From contig PLME01000004.1 in assembly GCA_003142375.1 (NCBI GenBank), positions 69,060 to 133,059 on the forward strand: a DNA stretch of 64,000 nucleotides, in the 5' to 3' direction. Shown piece after piece: positions 1-9,136 of this stretch. The notes under the pieces were generated by a model, which made no database searches, was not told the origin of the DNA, and was given only the letters and a program-made list of their open reading frames with translations. This DNA is from Dehalococcoidia bacterium (GTDB taxonomy: Bacteria; Chloroflexota; Dehalococcoidia; GIF9; UBA5629). Numbering within the stretch: position 1 is the stretch's first letter; each line of letters opens with the position of its first letter. The position numbers and the translations under genes were made by a program.

Positions 1-1102
1 ACGGTTGTACAATTCCGGTATCCTTTAAAATCCGGCCGAGAAGCTTCTTACGCTGAATTAGAGGGACGCTCCAAAGCCCGTACCCGTCCAGGTAAAGGAT
101 GTCGAAAACGTAATATATAATCGGTGCGGACGACTGGCCCGGGTCAGCTTCCTGGTTGGCTTTCAGATAGTCCTGCAAACACTGGAAGCAGGGCCGCCCG
201 TTTTCGTCCAGCGCCGTTATCTCACCGTCCAGTACCAGGTCGGTATATTTTTGGCTATCGAGGTCCTTGACCAGCAAGGGATAGCGGCCGTTGATATCCA
301 GCCCATTGCGTGAGATCAGTTTGGCCTTGCCTCCCCGGATAAGTGCCAGAGAGCGGAAACCGTCCAGCTTGGGCTCGAACAGCCACTCTGGCTCTTCCGG
401 CGGAACGGGGGCCAATCCGGCCAGCATGGGGGCAATCGAGGATGGGAAAGGCTCCCGGCTGGCCCCGGGCAGATTCCCGGGGTCCGGTTCGCCATCCGTC
501 GCTGTGGGCGGCTGGTGCCCGGCTTTGATATCCTCGATGCTCAAGCCCGAACGTACAGACGTATTTTCGCTCAATAGATCGTGGCCGCCGCCGGCAAACT
601 TGTCCTTGTGTTTAATCAGGAGCCAGTTATTGTTGGAACCGGACATCTTGACCAGCGTCCATGACCCCTTCATGCGGTGGCCGCGCAGCGTAATCGATAA
701 TTTGCCGTTTTCAAGCCCCTGCCTCATCAATCGGCCGGAGGTTTCAAGATCATCGAAGAATAGCCTGTCGCCATCCTCCGGCGAATAGGTACCCTCATCC
801 CAGACGATCACTTCTCCCGCGCCATACTGGCCCTTGGGGATGACCCCCTCGAACGTTCGATAGTCCAACGGGTGGTCTTCCACCATGATTGCCAGACGTT
901 TTACAGAGGGATCGGCCGACGGCCCGGATGGCACCGACCAGGACTTGAGGGCTCCATCAACTTCCAGGCGGAAATCGTAGTGAAGGCGGCGGGCGGCGTG
1001 CTTTTGAACGACAAATTTAAGCGGCCCCTCACCGCCGGGCAAGAGCGGCATCGGCTCGGGGCTACGGGTGAAATCGCGTTTCTCCTCGTATTCCCTCAAC
1101 AT
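1..1102 (-). CDS. ligD: DNA ligase D, 3'-phosphoesterase + ATP-dependent ligase domains (partial, runs off left edge)
   Basis: Reverse-strand translation from ATG at 1102: MLREYEEKRDFTRSPEP...FVVQKHAARRLHYDFRLEVDGALKSWSVPSGPS (PE domain), then EPKLDGFRSLALIRGGKAKLISRNGLDINGRYP (ligase KLDG motif); open to the window edge. Confidence 0.9.
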   Translation of the reverse strand, partial: MLREYEEKRDFTRSPEPMPLLPGGEGPLKFVVQKHAARRLHYDFRLEVDGALKSWSVPSGPSADPSVKRLAIMVEDHPLDYRTFEGVIPKGQYGAGEVIVWDEGTYSPEDGDRLFFDDLETSGRLMRQGLENGKLSITLRGHRMKGSWTLVKMSGSNNNWLLIKHKDKFAGGGHDLLSENTSVRSGLSIEDIKAGHQPPTATDGEPDPGNLPGASREPFPSSIAPMLAGLAPVPPEEPEWLFEPKLDGFRSLALIRGGKAKLISRNGLDINGRYPLLVKDLDSQKYTDLVLDGEITALDENGRPCFQCLQDYLKANQEADPGQSSAPIIYYVFDILYLDGYGLWSVPLIQRKKLLGRILKDTGIVQP

Positions 1103-1232
1103 CAATTCAATTATACCGCCGGATTGCAAAAAGGCTCGTTATGTCGGCCTGTAACACCGATGCGGGACGATACTGCATTGACCTGAAGCTGATATATGCT
1201 TATGATTTAATTAACACAGGATCGAATTTACT

Positions 1233-2117
1233 ATGGGTCGAATTTTAATTGGCATTTCCTCGTGGGCGGATCCGGCCCTGTCAAAAAACGGCTTTTATCC
1301 TGAGGGCATCAAGACCCCGTCTGAGCGTCTGGCCTACTACAGCGCCCATTTTGCGGTGGCCGAGATAGATTCCGCTTTCCATATCATGCCCACCAGGACT
1401 AACCTCAACTTGTGGCTTACTCAAACTCCGCCGGGATTCGTTTTCGATATTAAGGTCTTCAGCCTGTTTACCGGGCACCCTACCCCCTTCAGTGCACTGC
1501 CTCCATTTGCCCGCAGGGATCTGGAAGACTACGGTCATAAGAACCTCTACCTGAGCCTCATGCCGCCTCCACTGGTTGATGCCCTGTGGCGCTTATTTAA
1601 CGACCTGGTGAAACCTGTGGCCGATGCCGGTAAGCTGGGGGTATTGCTACTGCAGTTTCCGCCCTGGTTCCATGCTCAGCACAGGAATATGGCCTATATC
1701 GCAGAGTGCAAAGAGAAGCTGGCGGGCTATGACCTGGCGGTGGAATTCCGCACCAATGACTGGTTGAATGAAAGGAACAGGGAAACCACGCTTGAACTGC
1801 TGCACAGGCTGGATATAGCCCTGGTCTGTGTCGACGGTCCTCAGGGCTTGAAGACCAGCGTAGCGCCGCTGTCCGAGGTCACATCCTCGGTCGGGATTAT
1901 CCGCTTTCACGGCCGCAACACGCAAAATTGGGAGAAGAGGGGCATCCCTGCCCCCGAACGCTATAAATATTTATATGGGGAAGATGATCTGGAAGAATGG
2001 CTGCCGCGCATACGGAAAATGGAGGCGGAAACCGACGAGTTGCATATTATCTTTAAGAACAAATATCAGGACAACCCTGTTAAGAATGCGGAGCAGATGG
2101 CCAGACTGCTGGCTTGA
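1233..2117 (+). CDS. DUF72 (YecE-like) family protein
   Basis: MGRILIGISSWADPALSKNGFYPEG...YSAHFAVAEIDSAFH...FDIKVFSLFTGH, typical DUF72 N-terminus and FHGRN motif. Confidence 0.85.
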   Translation: MGRILIGISSWADPALSKNGFYPEGIKTPSERLAYYSAHFAVAEIDSAFHIMPTRTNLNLWLTQTPPGFVFDIKVFSLFTGHPTPFSALPPFARRDLEDYGHKNLYLSLMPPPLVDALWRLFNDLVKPVADAGKLGVLLLQFPPWFHAQHRNMAYIAECKEKLAGYDLAVEFRTNDWLNERNRETTLELLHRLDIALVCVDGPQGLKTSVAPLSEVTSSVGIIRFHGRNTQNWEKRGIPAPERYKYLYGEDDLEEWLPRIRKMEAETDELHIIFKNKYQDNPVKNAEQMARLLA

Positions 2118-2157
2118 TGCTTCTCCTCGTTAAACATTGCGGGTAATCCTGCCGGTT

Positions 2158-2949
2158 TTATTTTGGTCTGCCTGCGGCAGCGGTCTCCTTTCTAGCCGTT
2201 TCAATGCTTGTGCGCAGGGCCTCCATGAGGTCTTTGACGGCTGGCCTGGGCTCCCTGGGCGCCTTGATCTCCAGTCCCTTCACCCTGGCATCGATAACCT
2301 TTTTCAGGGCTTCGTGATACTGGTCGCGGTAATCCTCCGGTTTAAACTTTTTGGTCATAGCCTCAACCAATGCGGAGGCCATAGCCAGTTCATCTTTGGA
2401 AAGCTCCTGCACGGGCGGCTTGAGGTCGTCTTTGGGCAAAATGTCGGTCTGGTAGTGAATGGTATGCAGCATCATTATATTTTCGAAGGGCCGCAGGCAG
2501 CAGAGATGCTCCTGTCTTTGAAAGGTCACCTTGGCGATGCCGACGCGCCCGGCCTTTATCAGCGTCTGGCGCAGCAGGCTAAAGGGTTTTACGCCCAGTT
2601 CATCCGGCTCCAGGTAGTGACTGCCCTTGAAATAAATGGGATCGATCTCAGCGGCATTCACGAAGCCGGCGATGCTAATGGAGTGCAGCGTCTTGAGAGG
2701 CACCTTTTTAAAATCGCTTTCTTCCAGCACCACATACTGGCCGGCAGCATATTCATAGCCCCTTACGGTATCCTGCAGGGGCAGGTATTCATTGTCCACC
2801 GGGCAAAACCACATCTGCTTCAAACGGGAAAGGCATTTCTTGTGCAGTATATGAAAACTCGTGGTGTGCGTCTCTGTGGCCACATACATTTTAACGGGTA
2901 TGGCGACCATGCCGAAGCTGATAACCCCTTTCCAAAAAGCCCTGGCCAT
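2158..2949 (-). CDS. ku: Ku protein (bacterial NHEJ)
   Basis: MARAFWKGVISFGMVAIPVKMYVATE...HKKCLSRLKQMWFCPVDNEYL, canonical bacterial Ku N-terminus. Confidence 0.95.
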   Translation of the reverse strand: MARAFWKGVISFGMVAIPVKMYVATETHTTSFHILHKKCLSRLKQMWFCPVDNEYLPLQDTVRGYEYAAGQYVVLEESDFKKVPLKTLHSISIAGFVNAAEIDPIYFKGSHYLEPDELGVKPFSLLRQTLIKAGRVGIAKVTFQRQEHLCCLRPFENIMMLHTIHYQTDILPKDDLKPPVQELSKDELAMASALVEAMTKKFKPEDYRDQYHEALKKVIDARVKGLEIKAPREPRPAVKDLMEALRTSIETARKETAAAGRPK

Positions 2950-3050
2950 CGTTTCAACCTCCTTGTCTGCAAATCCGGGACTAAATAATCAACTGCCCTA
3001 CAATGCTAGCATAAAAACGACGGTCTGGGGATGGCACATTTTAGATAGCA

Positions 3051-3087
3051 AAAGGCCGGCACGCAGTATAAAGACGTGCCGGCCTTT
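3051..3087 (-). terminator. Rho-independent-like terminator after the FHA genes
   Basis: 13-bp perfect stem AAAGGCCGGCACG/CGTGCCGGCCTTT, 11-nt loop, just downstream of the minus-strand stop at 3093. Confidence 0.75.
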
Positions 3088-3092
3088 GGTTA

Positions 3093-4625
3093 CTAGATCC
3101 TGAAGGTGAGCTTTAGGGCGTCCGCTACCTCGATGGTATCGCCGTTTCTCAGCAGTTGCCTGCCCTTGCCCCGTATGGATTCACCGTTGAGGCGGGTACC
3201 GTTGGTGCTATTGGTATCTTCGATGTAGTAGTCGCCGTTTTCATATTCCATCATGAGATGTTTGCGGGATATGAGGTCGGCCCTGTCGGGCGACGCCGCC
3301 AGGGAACGTAAATCGCTTCGTCCCAGCGACATGGCGCCGCCCCTCACGGATAGCTCGCCACCGCCAGCCGTAACTAGCCGTGCCGCACCCGCCCCAATAG
3401 GCGTGGTATGCGGCGTGCCGGTGGCCGGCAGTGTGGCTGCGGGCGCCGTCCCCGCTGTAGACGTAAAGGCCGAAGCTGTGCCGGAATGCTGAAGTGCCGC
3501 TGCAGGTTTCCTGGTCAGGAGAGCTATGATAACTGCGGCTGCCACGCCCATGATGGCAATCATCAGGATGATGGGAAGCCACGGGTTAATTGCAGCCGTG
3601 GTGACCATTGTGTCGGTTTCAATGGGGCTGGTGCTTGTCTCGACCGGTGGGCTGCTATATGTGGGGTAGGTAGTAACGTAGGGCGCCACTGTAACAGTGG
3701 TGCTGGCGGTCACCGAGCCTACGCTGTTGGTGGCAGAGATGGTATAAGTTGTGGTAGCTGCCGGTGTGACGGCGGCCGAGCTGGAGATGGCTACCGAGCC
3801 GATGGACGGCGATATGCTGACCGAGTTTGCGTTGCTGACGACCCATGACAGCGTAGCCGCCTGTCCCGGTTGAACATAGTTGGGGTTGGCTGTGAAAGAG
3901 CTGATGGTCGGCGCATACTCGGGCAGCGGCTGAATGGTATTGTTCAGGTAGTAGTTATAGTTATAAGGAAATACCGAGTTATTGTATGGGTAGTAATAGT
4001 AAGGATACTGGTAGTAGGGATACTGGTAGTACGGATAGGGATATGGATAGGGATTGGGGTTGGGATGCGGACCTGGACCTGGACCTGGACCTGGACCTGG
4101 ATGATGGTGATGCCCAAGAGGGTCCGAAGGGTCAGGGGGAGGAGGATCTCCAGGCGCGGGCGGAGTGTATGAGTGATGGTGTCCAAGCGTTCCTGAAGTG
4201 TCCGCAGGTGAGCCCGAAGGATCGGCCGGCGGCGCCGATGTGGGTGCGGATGTATCCGTAGTCGTTGCTGCACCGGAATCAGTAGTCGAAGGATCCGGTG
4301 GAGGGGGTGGGGGAGGAGGAGTCGTTCCGCTCGCGTCGGACACTGGTGGTATGGTTGTCCCTGTATCTGACGACGATGTAGTCGTGGTTGTATCGGCCGG
4401 CGGCGTAGTCGTGGTCGTATCGGCCGGTGGTGTAGTCGTGGTCGTATCGGCCGGTGGTGTAGTTCCCGCGTCGTCGTTGAGTTGAACGGCCGCTGTTGCC
4501 GGCGCCCATGTATCGGGTACCGCGTAAGCGGGCGTCAGGGGTAACACAAAGACGGCGCATGCCACCAGTGATGCCAGTAAAAGTATGGTCTTTTTATAAT
4601 TCATAGTAACCTCCTTGGATTGCAC
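3093..4625 (-). CDS. Secreted/membrane FHA-domain protein: signal peptide, Thr/Pro repeats, PY-rich segment, Ig-like domain, TM, C-terminal FHA
   Basis: Signal ILLLASLVACAVFVLPLTPAYA; TPPADTTTT repeats; GPGPGPGPGP; PYPYPYYQYPYYQYPYYYY; TM LPIILMIAIMGVAAAVIIALL; FHA SLGRSD...ISRKHLMMEYENGDYYIEDTNSTNGTRLNG. Confidence 0.85.
   Translation of the reverse strand: MQSKEVTMNYKKTILLLASLVACAVFVLPLTPAYAVPDTWAPATAAVQLNDDAGTTPPADTTTTTPPADTTTTTPPADTTTTTSSSDTGTTIPPVSDASGTTPPPPPPPPDPSTTDSGAATTTDTSAPTSAPPADPSGSPADTSGTLGHHHSYTPPAPGDPPPPDPSDPLGHHHHPGPGPGPGPGPHPNPNPYPYPYPYYQYPYYQYPYYYYPYNNSVFPYNYNYYLNNTIQPLPEYAPTISSFTANPNYVQPGQAATLSWVVSNANSVSISPSIGSVAISSSAAVTPAATTTYTISATNSVGSVTASTTVTVAPYVTTYPTYSSPPVETSTSPIETDTMVTTAAINPWLPIILMIAIMGVAAAVIIALLTRKPAAALQHSGTASAFTSTAGTAPAATLPATGTPHTTPIGAGAARLVTAGGGELSVRGGAMSLGRSDLRSLAASPDRADLISRKHLMMEYENGDYYIEDTNSTNGTRLNGESIRGKGRQLLRNGDTIEVADALKLTFRI
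4069..4101. repeat. Hexanucleotide tandem repeat (ggacct)n encoding (GP)n
   Basis: gcggacctggacctggacctggacctggacctggatg; about five ggacct units. Confidence 0.85.
4378..4461. repeat. In-frame 27-bp tandem repeat encoding TPPADTTTT
   Basis: About three near-identical copies of gtagtcgtggtcgtatcggccggtggt inside the FHA ORF. Confidence 0.85.
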
Positions 4626-6190
4626 TATTTTTTAAAACTAATCTTTAATTTGTCTGCCAGGTCAATGGTATCTTCGTTCTCCAGGGCATGTCTGCCGGTA
4701 CCTTTGATCTCCATCCCGTTAACACGCGTGCCGTTGGTGCTGCTGCGGTCCTCGATGTAGTACTGGTCATTCTCATACCAGATGTTGATATGCTGCCTGG
4801 ATATATAAGAGACGCTATCCTGCGGCAGGAATTTATCGAAATCATGCCTGCCGAATGACCTGGAGTTGCCTGCCAGCAATATCTCGCTGCCATCCGGCAT
4901 CGAAAGCTTGGCCGGAGGGATTTCCACCACCGATGTTACAGCAGGGGCTGTACCGGCCGGCATAGTAGCCCCGGCAGGGCTGGTGCCCGCTGCACGAGTG
5001 GTTGAAGCCTGCGAAGTAGCCACTTTGGCAGGTTTTCTGACCAGCAGTGCTGCGATGATGACCGCTGCTACCGCCAGCAAAGCTATGAGACCCCAGAGCA
5101 AAATGGGTGGATGCTGGACGTTGACGGTTACCGATGCTGACTGTGACGAACCGTCGATATAAGTGGCTGTCAGGTTATAAGTAGTCGTATTCTCGGGCGA
5201 TACCCTGGCGCTGCCACTGGAGCCGTAGCTGCCCACGCCTGAAATGTACACCTGCGTTGCGGAGGGGGCATCCCATGACAGGGTGGCATACTGGCTGCTC
5301 TGTATGGTGGCCTGGTCGGTTCTGAGTATGGGAGCTACCCTGGGCATAACCGCAATAGTCAGGGAGGACGATATGGGATTGCCCGAGTTGCCTGTAGCCG
5401 TAAGAGTGTAGGCGGTCGTGGCCGACGGAGTAACTGTAGTAGTCCCGGATGAGGCCACCGTGCCCACGCCCGGCGAGATAGTCACGCTGTTGGCATTGCT
5501 GGTCGTCCAGGTCAGGGTTGCCGTCTGCCCCAACTCCAGAGAAGATAAGCTGGCGTTAAATGAGTTTATTACAGGGGCTGCCACGGGTGTTGGTGTTGGG
5601 CCTGGTAGATCGTTCGGATAGTAGCCCCGGGTATAGTTGAAGCTCAGCGTGCGCGTCGACCAGCTGAAACCGGAGATGAACCACATCTTCCAGAAATAGC
5701 GGCCGGATGAGTCCCATTGCTGGGCGGCGAAGGGGCCTATCCTCCAGATGCCTGCACCGGGACGGTACCACCGGTAGCACAGCCAGTGCCCGTAAGGGCT
5801 GCTGCCCGAGGGGTAATACTCCCATAGATAAAAGTAGCCGGGGCCATTGAAGGATATGATCAGATAAACCTGCTGAGTGCTGTAAAGGTTGGTCAGCAGT
5901 TGCCCGTAGCTGTTAACCAGGTAGGCATTTGTAATCGAACTGGGTATGCCCGGTTCAACCTGTGAAGGCATAGGTATCTGCAAAGCCGGCCAATTCTGGC
6001 CGTAGGTTTCTACACCGACCGAAGGGTCCAACGAGGTCCCGCTGTCGTAGGGCGGCTGCCAGGTGTCATCGGGGCTCATGGGTGGCGTAGCTTCCGACTG
6101 GGCCAGAACCGGGGAAAACATGCTGACCGCTGAAGTACATATCAGTGTTAATATGAGCAGTGGCATCAATATCTTTTTCATAGCGAACAA
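4625..6190 (-). CDS. Membrane FHA-domain protein with extracytoplasmic Ig-like domains
   Basis: Signal peptide LLILTLICTSAVSMFSPVLAQ; repeated 'LSWTTSNANSVTISPGVGTV...TPSATTAYTLTATG' Ig-like modules; TM LLWGLIALLAVAAVIIAALLVRK; FHA SFGRHDF...ISRQHINIWYENDQYYIEDRSSTNGTRVNG. Confidence 0.85.
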   Translation of the reverse strand: MFAMKKILMPLLILTLICTSAVSMFSPVLAQSEATPPMSPDDTWQPPYDSGTSLDPSVGVETYGQNWPALQIPMPSQVEPGIPSSITNAYLVNSYGQLLTNLYSTQQVYLIISFNGPGYFYLWEYYPSGSSPYGHWLCYRWYRPGAGIWRIGPFAAQQWDSSGRYFWKMWFISGFSWSTRTLSFNYTRGYYPNDLPGPTPTPVAAPVINSFNASLSSLELGQTATLTWTTSNANSVTISPGVGTVASSGTTTVTPSATTAYTLTATGNSGNPISSSLTIAVMPRVAPILRTDQATIQSSQYATLSWDAPSATQVYISGVGSYGSSGSARVSPENTTTYNLTATYIDGSSQSASVTVNVQHPPILLWGLIALLAVAAVIIAALLVRKPAKVATSQASTTRAAGTSPAGATMPAGTAPAVTSVVEIPPAKLSMPDGSEILLAGNSRSFGRHDFDKFLPQDSVSYISRQHINIWYENDQYYIEDRSSTNGTRVNGMEIKGTGRHALENEDTIDLADKLKISFKK

Positions 6191-6249
6191 TCAACTCCGT
6201 TGAAATAATTTCTTTTTAAATAAATATACTCAGTCCGGGAGGCGATTGC

Positions 6250-6288
6250 TTGACTGCGGGCTTACAAGTCACTGACAGTTTTCTGACA
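6250..6288 (+). promoter_or_regulatory. Four-unit 11-bp-period direct repeat (putative winged-helix regulator operator)
   Basis: TTGACT(6250) CTTACA(6261) CTGACA(6272) CTGACA(6283), exact 11-bp spacing, upstream of the FHA gene starting at 6190. Confidence 0.6.
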
Positions 6289-6388
6289 AAATGAACTAAG
6301 GCGGAGTCTCTCCGGGAAAAATCGACGCACAATCTGCAAAGCAGACTTGAAAAACTCGAATCGGCGGCGAGACTGTTATTAGGGCCGG

Positions 6389-6853
6389 TTATTTCTTTCT
6401 CAGCGGGTAAACCGCGCCACTTATTAAGAGAAAGAATATAAGCGCGCCGCTTATATAAAGAATGCGTTTTGGGTCGGAGAAGCTTTCCACCGTGAAGCTG
6501 CCGGCAGGAGCGTTGCCGACATATACCGTGTAGGTACCCGGCTCGACGCAGCTCACGGTAAATTTAATGGAGGTTTTGCTGCCGCTAGGCAGGGTAACGC
6601 TCTGGTCTGCCACTTCATGGTCGTTGACGTAGAGCTTGATCTGGGCCGAGCCATCGGCCGTGCCTGTGTTAGCCACCTCCGCAATGACCGCAACAGGAGC
6701 GTGCGGGGCTACTCTGGTTGCGGATAGCGAGGCGCTTATTATGAATATATTGGCTTTGGCTGCGGACGCATAAGCAGCCGGAGCCCACAACAAAACCATA
6801 GGCAACAACGCTGCCAGGAGCAACAATTTAGATGCCGCGGCTTTTTTGATCAT
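6389..6853 (-). CDS. CARDB-like membrane protein
   Basis: Signal peptide, 'VAPHAPVAVIAEVANTGTADGSAQIKLYVNDHEVADQSVTLPSGSKTSIKFTVSCVEPGTYTVYVGN' CARDB-like module, C-terminal TM followed by RKK. Confidence 0.65.
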   Translation of the reverse strand: MIKKAAASKLLLLAALLPMVLLWAPAAYASAAKANIFIISASLSATRVAPHAPVAVIAEVANTGTADGSAQIKLYVNDHEVADQSVTLPSGSKTSIKFTVSCVEPGTYTVYVGNAPAGSFTVESFSDPKRILYISGALIFFLLISGAVYPLRKK

Positions 6854-7001
6854 TTAAGGCCCCAGACTCAAAGATAACAAATAATGTTGATAATGTCTGG
6901 CCCCAATCCGCTATTAATTAAGATACTATATGGTTAAATAATACAGATATGAGCTTTGTTACTAGGCCGCTGCGGATGTAACAGGCATTGTTTAAGGAAG
7001 A

Positions 7002-8108
7002 TTAAAGGACGAGAAACTCCAGCTTGATGGCCCCGGCCGGCTCTATGGTATCCCCATCATTAAGATCCACCGGCCCCTTGCCTTTGATGTCGATGCTGTT
7101 GAGCAACGTGCCGTTGGCGCTGCCCCCATCTTCGATAGAGAACTGGTCCCCGTCGAGGTTAATAATGAACTGCTTGCGGGAGATGAGCCCCAGATCGTCC
7201 AGTTCCAGCGCCCGTGCCAGCTCTCCCCTGCCCATAATTTTGCTGGCGCCTGCAAGCTGTATTTCCATACCGTTGGGCAGGGACAGTTTGGCCCTGGCTG
7301 CTGCCCGGGGTACAGCGGCAACGGAGATTTTATCGGGAGTAGAAATAAAGGAGGCTTCTTCGCCGTGAGGTTCAACCGGTTTTGGCTCCCTGACCGGCTT
7401 CACACGCCTCCTGCTGTAAATCCTGTACAAGAAGACAACGATGACTATCACCGAGGGGCCGAACAGGAGCACCAGCGGGTTGGTAATAAAATTAGATAGC
7501 TGATCCGTTGGGGAGGCCGCTTGCTCGGTTGTGGGGGCGGGTTGAGAGGGTACCTGTATGGCGGTAGCGCCTTTTGCGTAAGTCCAGTAAACCAGGTTAT
7601 CCCGCGAGCCTCCCGGCTCCTCGGCGGCCCATTGCTCGTTATTGTAAAACCATATCCGATAGATATGCTGTCCCTCCGCCTCGCTATCCATCGGGCTAAA
7701 AGGTCCCAGGCTCCACTGGCCGCTCTGCGGCAACTGCCATTTATAGGCGATCCATTTTCCCTGTTTATTATTGGGAGGGTAATATTCGTAGATATAAAGC
7801 CAGCCAGCGCCGTTGATATCTATATCCAGGTACCAGTTCTCATTGCCCGTGACCATGCCGTTTCCCGACGGGCTGATGAAATCAGCGATAAATACGGGGG
7901 AGCTGTTATCGGTCTGCGATGTAGGCCCCTGGAGTAGGAAGTTGACCGGCGGCTTGATGGCGGGGTATCCCGAGCTGCTATTGGGGAGGTCGGTGATAGT
8001 GTAATTCTCGGTGGGGGCGCCCATGGCCGCAACTCCTGCTGTCCAGCAGGCAGCGAGAGCCAGCAGGCCCAGGGCCCATATGACGGCGGACATCAGCTTG
8101 GTAATCAT
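7002..8108 (-). CDS. Membrane protein with C-terminal FHA domain
   Basis: Signal peptide; extracytoplasmic region; TM PLVLLFGPSVIVIVVFLYRIY; FHA IMGRGELARALELDDLGLISRKQFIINLDGDQFSIEDGGSANGTLLNS; start overlaps kinase stop (ATGA). Confidence 0.85.
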   Translation of the reverse strand: MITKLMSAVIWALGLLALAACWTAGVAAMGAPTENYTITDLPNSSSGYPAIKPPVNFLLQGPTSQTDNSSPVFIADFISPSGNGMVTGNENWYLDIDINGAGWLYIYEYYPPNNKQGKWIAYKWQLPQSGQWSLGPFSPMDSEAEGQHIYRIWFYNNEQWAAEEPGGSRDNLVYWTYAKGATAIQVPSQPAPTTEQAASPTDQLSNFITNPLVLLFGPSVIVIVVFLYRIYSRRRVKPVREPKPVEPHGEEASFISTPDKISVAAVPRAAARAKLSLPNGMEIQLAGASKIMGRGELARALELDDLGLISRKQFIINLDGDQFSIEDGGSANGTLLNSIDIKGKGPVDLNDGDTIEPAGAIKLEFLVL

Positions 8109-9136
8109 TTTTTTGCTGTCGCCTCCGCGGGTTTTACGGGGCAGCCGTTTTCAGGTGAGAGCGCAGAGCGCATTGCACCGGCATCGGCGAACCTGTCGCC
8201 GGGGGCGAACATGATGGCCTGCGCCAGGCACCTGGCTGTCCGCTTGGATATACCCACTGATATAAGGTAATCTGCGACCTTCCCAGCCTCGGCGTATGTG
8301 CGCGGCCAGTTCGATTTGAACAGTCCTGAGCAGATCTCGTTGGGCTGTCTGAGTGTAAGCAGGTAAATGGCGGTTTGTGCCAGGCCGCACAGGTCACAGC
8401 GCTGGTCGGCCTCGCCGCCCAGGAATAGCTCGGGGATATCGAAGCCTTTATTGGCGATCTGCGTGAAGGGGTCACCGCGTTCCTTGTCCTTGTCAGTCTC
8501 GTTCATGTTTTTGGCCGTGCCGAAGTCGATCAGCTTAACGGAGCCGTCGCTGACCAGCATGATGTTCTTGGGGTTCACATCCCTGTGAATAATGCCCGCG
8601 GCATGGATATAGCCCAGTGCGTCCAGCAGATTGCAGGCCCAATCAAGCACCTTCTTTTCGCCGGGTGAAGACCTGGGAGATGAGGACATCAGGGTCTCCC
8701 CGTTCACAAAATCCATGACCACATGGAACTCGCCGTTATAGTAAAAATCCTCGATATGCTTGACTATGACGGGGTGGTTCAGCCTTTTGAGGTAGCCGGC
8801 TTCCAGCATGAGCTTATCCAGGTAAACATTATCCATGTTGGTTCCCCGGCGCGGCGTCTTGATAATATAAGTCTTGCGTGTCTTGCGCTCGGTGGCGATC
8901 CAGATTGTCGCCATACCCCCCTGTTTAAACGGCTGCAGCCGGGCATCATAGCGTCCATTGACGGGGAAGGTGTTTTTGCCCACGGCGGGCGCCGCTGGCT
9001 GGCTGACCTTTACCTTTTTGGAGGCTGGCTTACGGAGCCTGTATTTACGGGCGACCTGGACCAAGGCCACGGTCAGTGGTATGGCTGCACAGATAGCCAC
9101 TATTATCACGATGATGAGGTTTCTATCGGGTATCAT
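8105..9136 (-). CDS. Membrane-anchored Ser/Thr protein kinase
   Basis: N-terminal TM LIIVIIVAICAAIPLTVALVQVA; kinase motifs YIIKTP, HRDVNPKNIMLVSDGSVKLIDFGTAK, IPELF. ATG at 9136 forms a 4-nt ATGA overlap with the PP2C stop, so it is preferred over the ORF start at 9181. Confidence 0.88.
   Translation of the reverse strand: MIPDRNLIIVIIVAICAAIPLTVALVQVARKYRLRKPASKKVKVSQPAAPAVGKNTFPVNGRYDARLQPFKQGGMATIWIATERKTRKTYIIKTPRRGTNMDNVYLDKLMLEAGYLKRLNHPVIVKHIEDFYYNGEFHVVMDFVNGETLMSSSPRSSPGEKKVLDWACNLLDALGYIHAAGIIHRDVNPKNIMLVSDGSVKLIDFGTAKNMNETDKDKERGDPFTQIANKGFDIPELFLGGEADQRCDLCGLAQTAIYLLTLRQPNEICSGLFKSNWPRTYAEAGKVADYLISVGISKRTARCLAQAIMFAPGDRFADAGAMRSALSPENGCPVKPAEATAKK

Noticed and set aside
2137-2988. 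283-aa + strand ORF opposite ku
   Set aside because: Antisense shadow of a clearly recognisable Ku ORF; no plausible protein features.
4378-4461. Regularly spaced repeat possibly a CRISPR
   Set aside because: Contiguous in-frame 27-bp coding repeat with no unique spacers and no cas genes in the window.
3870-4485. Several + strand ORFs with Asp/Gly/Val-rich repeats over the FHA gene (e.g. 3986-4261, 4198-4485)
   Set aside because: Frame translations of the tandem repeats within the minus-strand FHA ORF; low-complexity artefacts.
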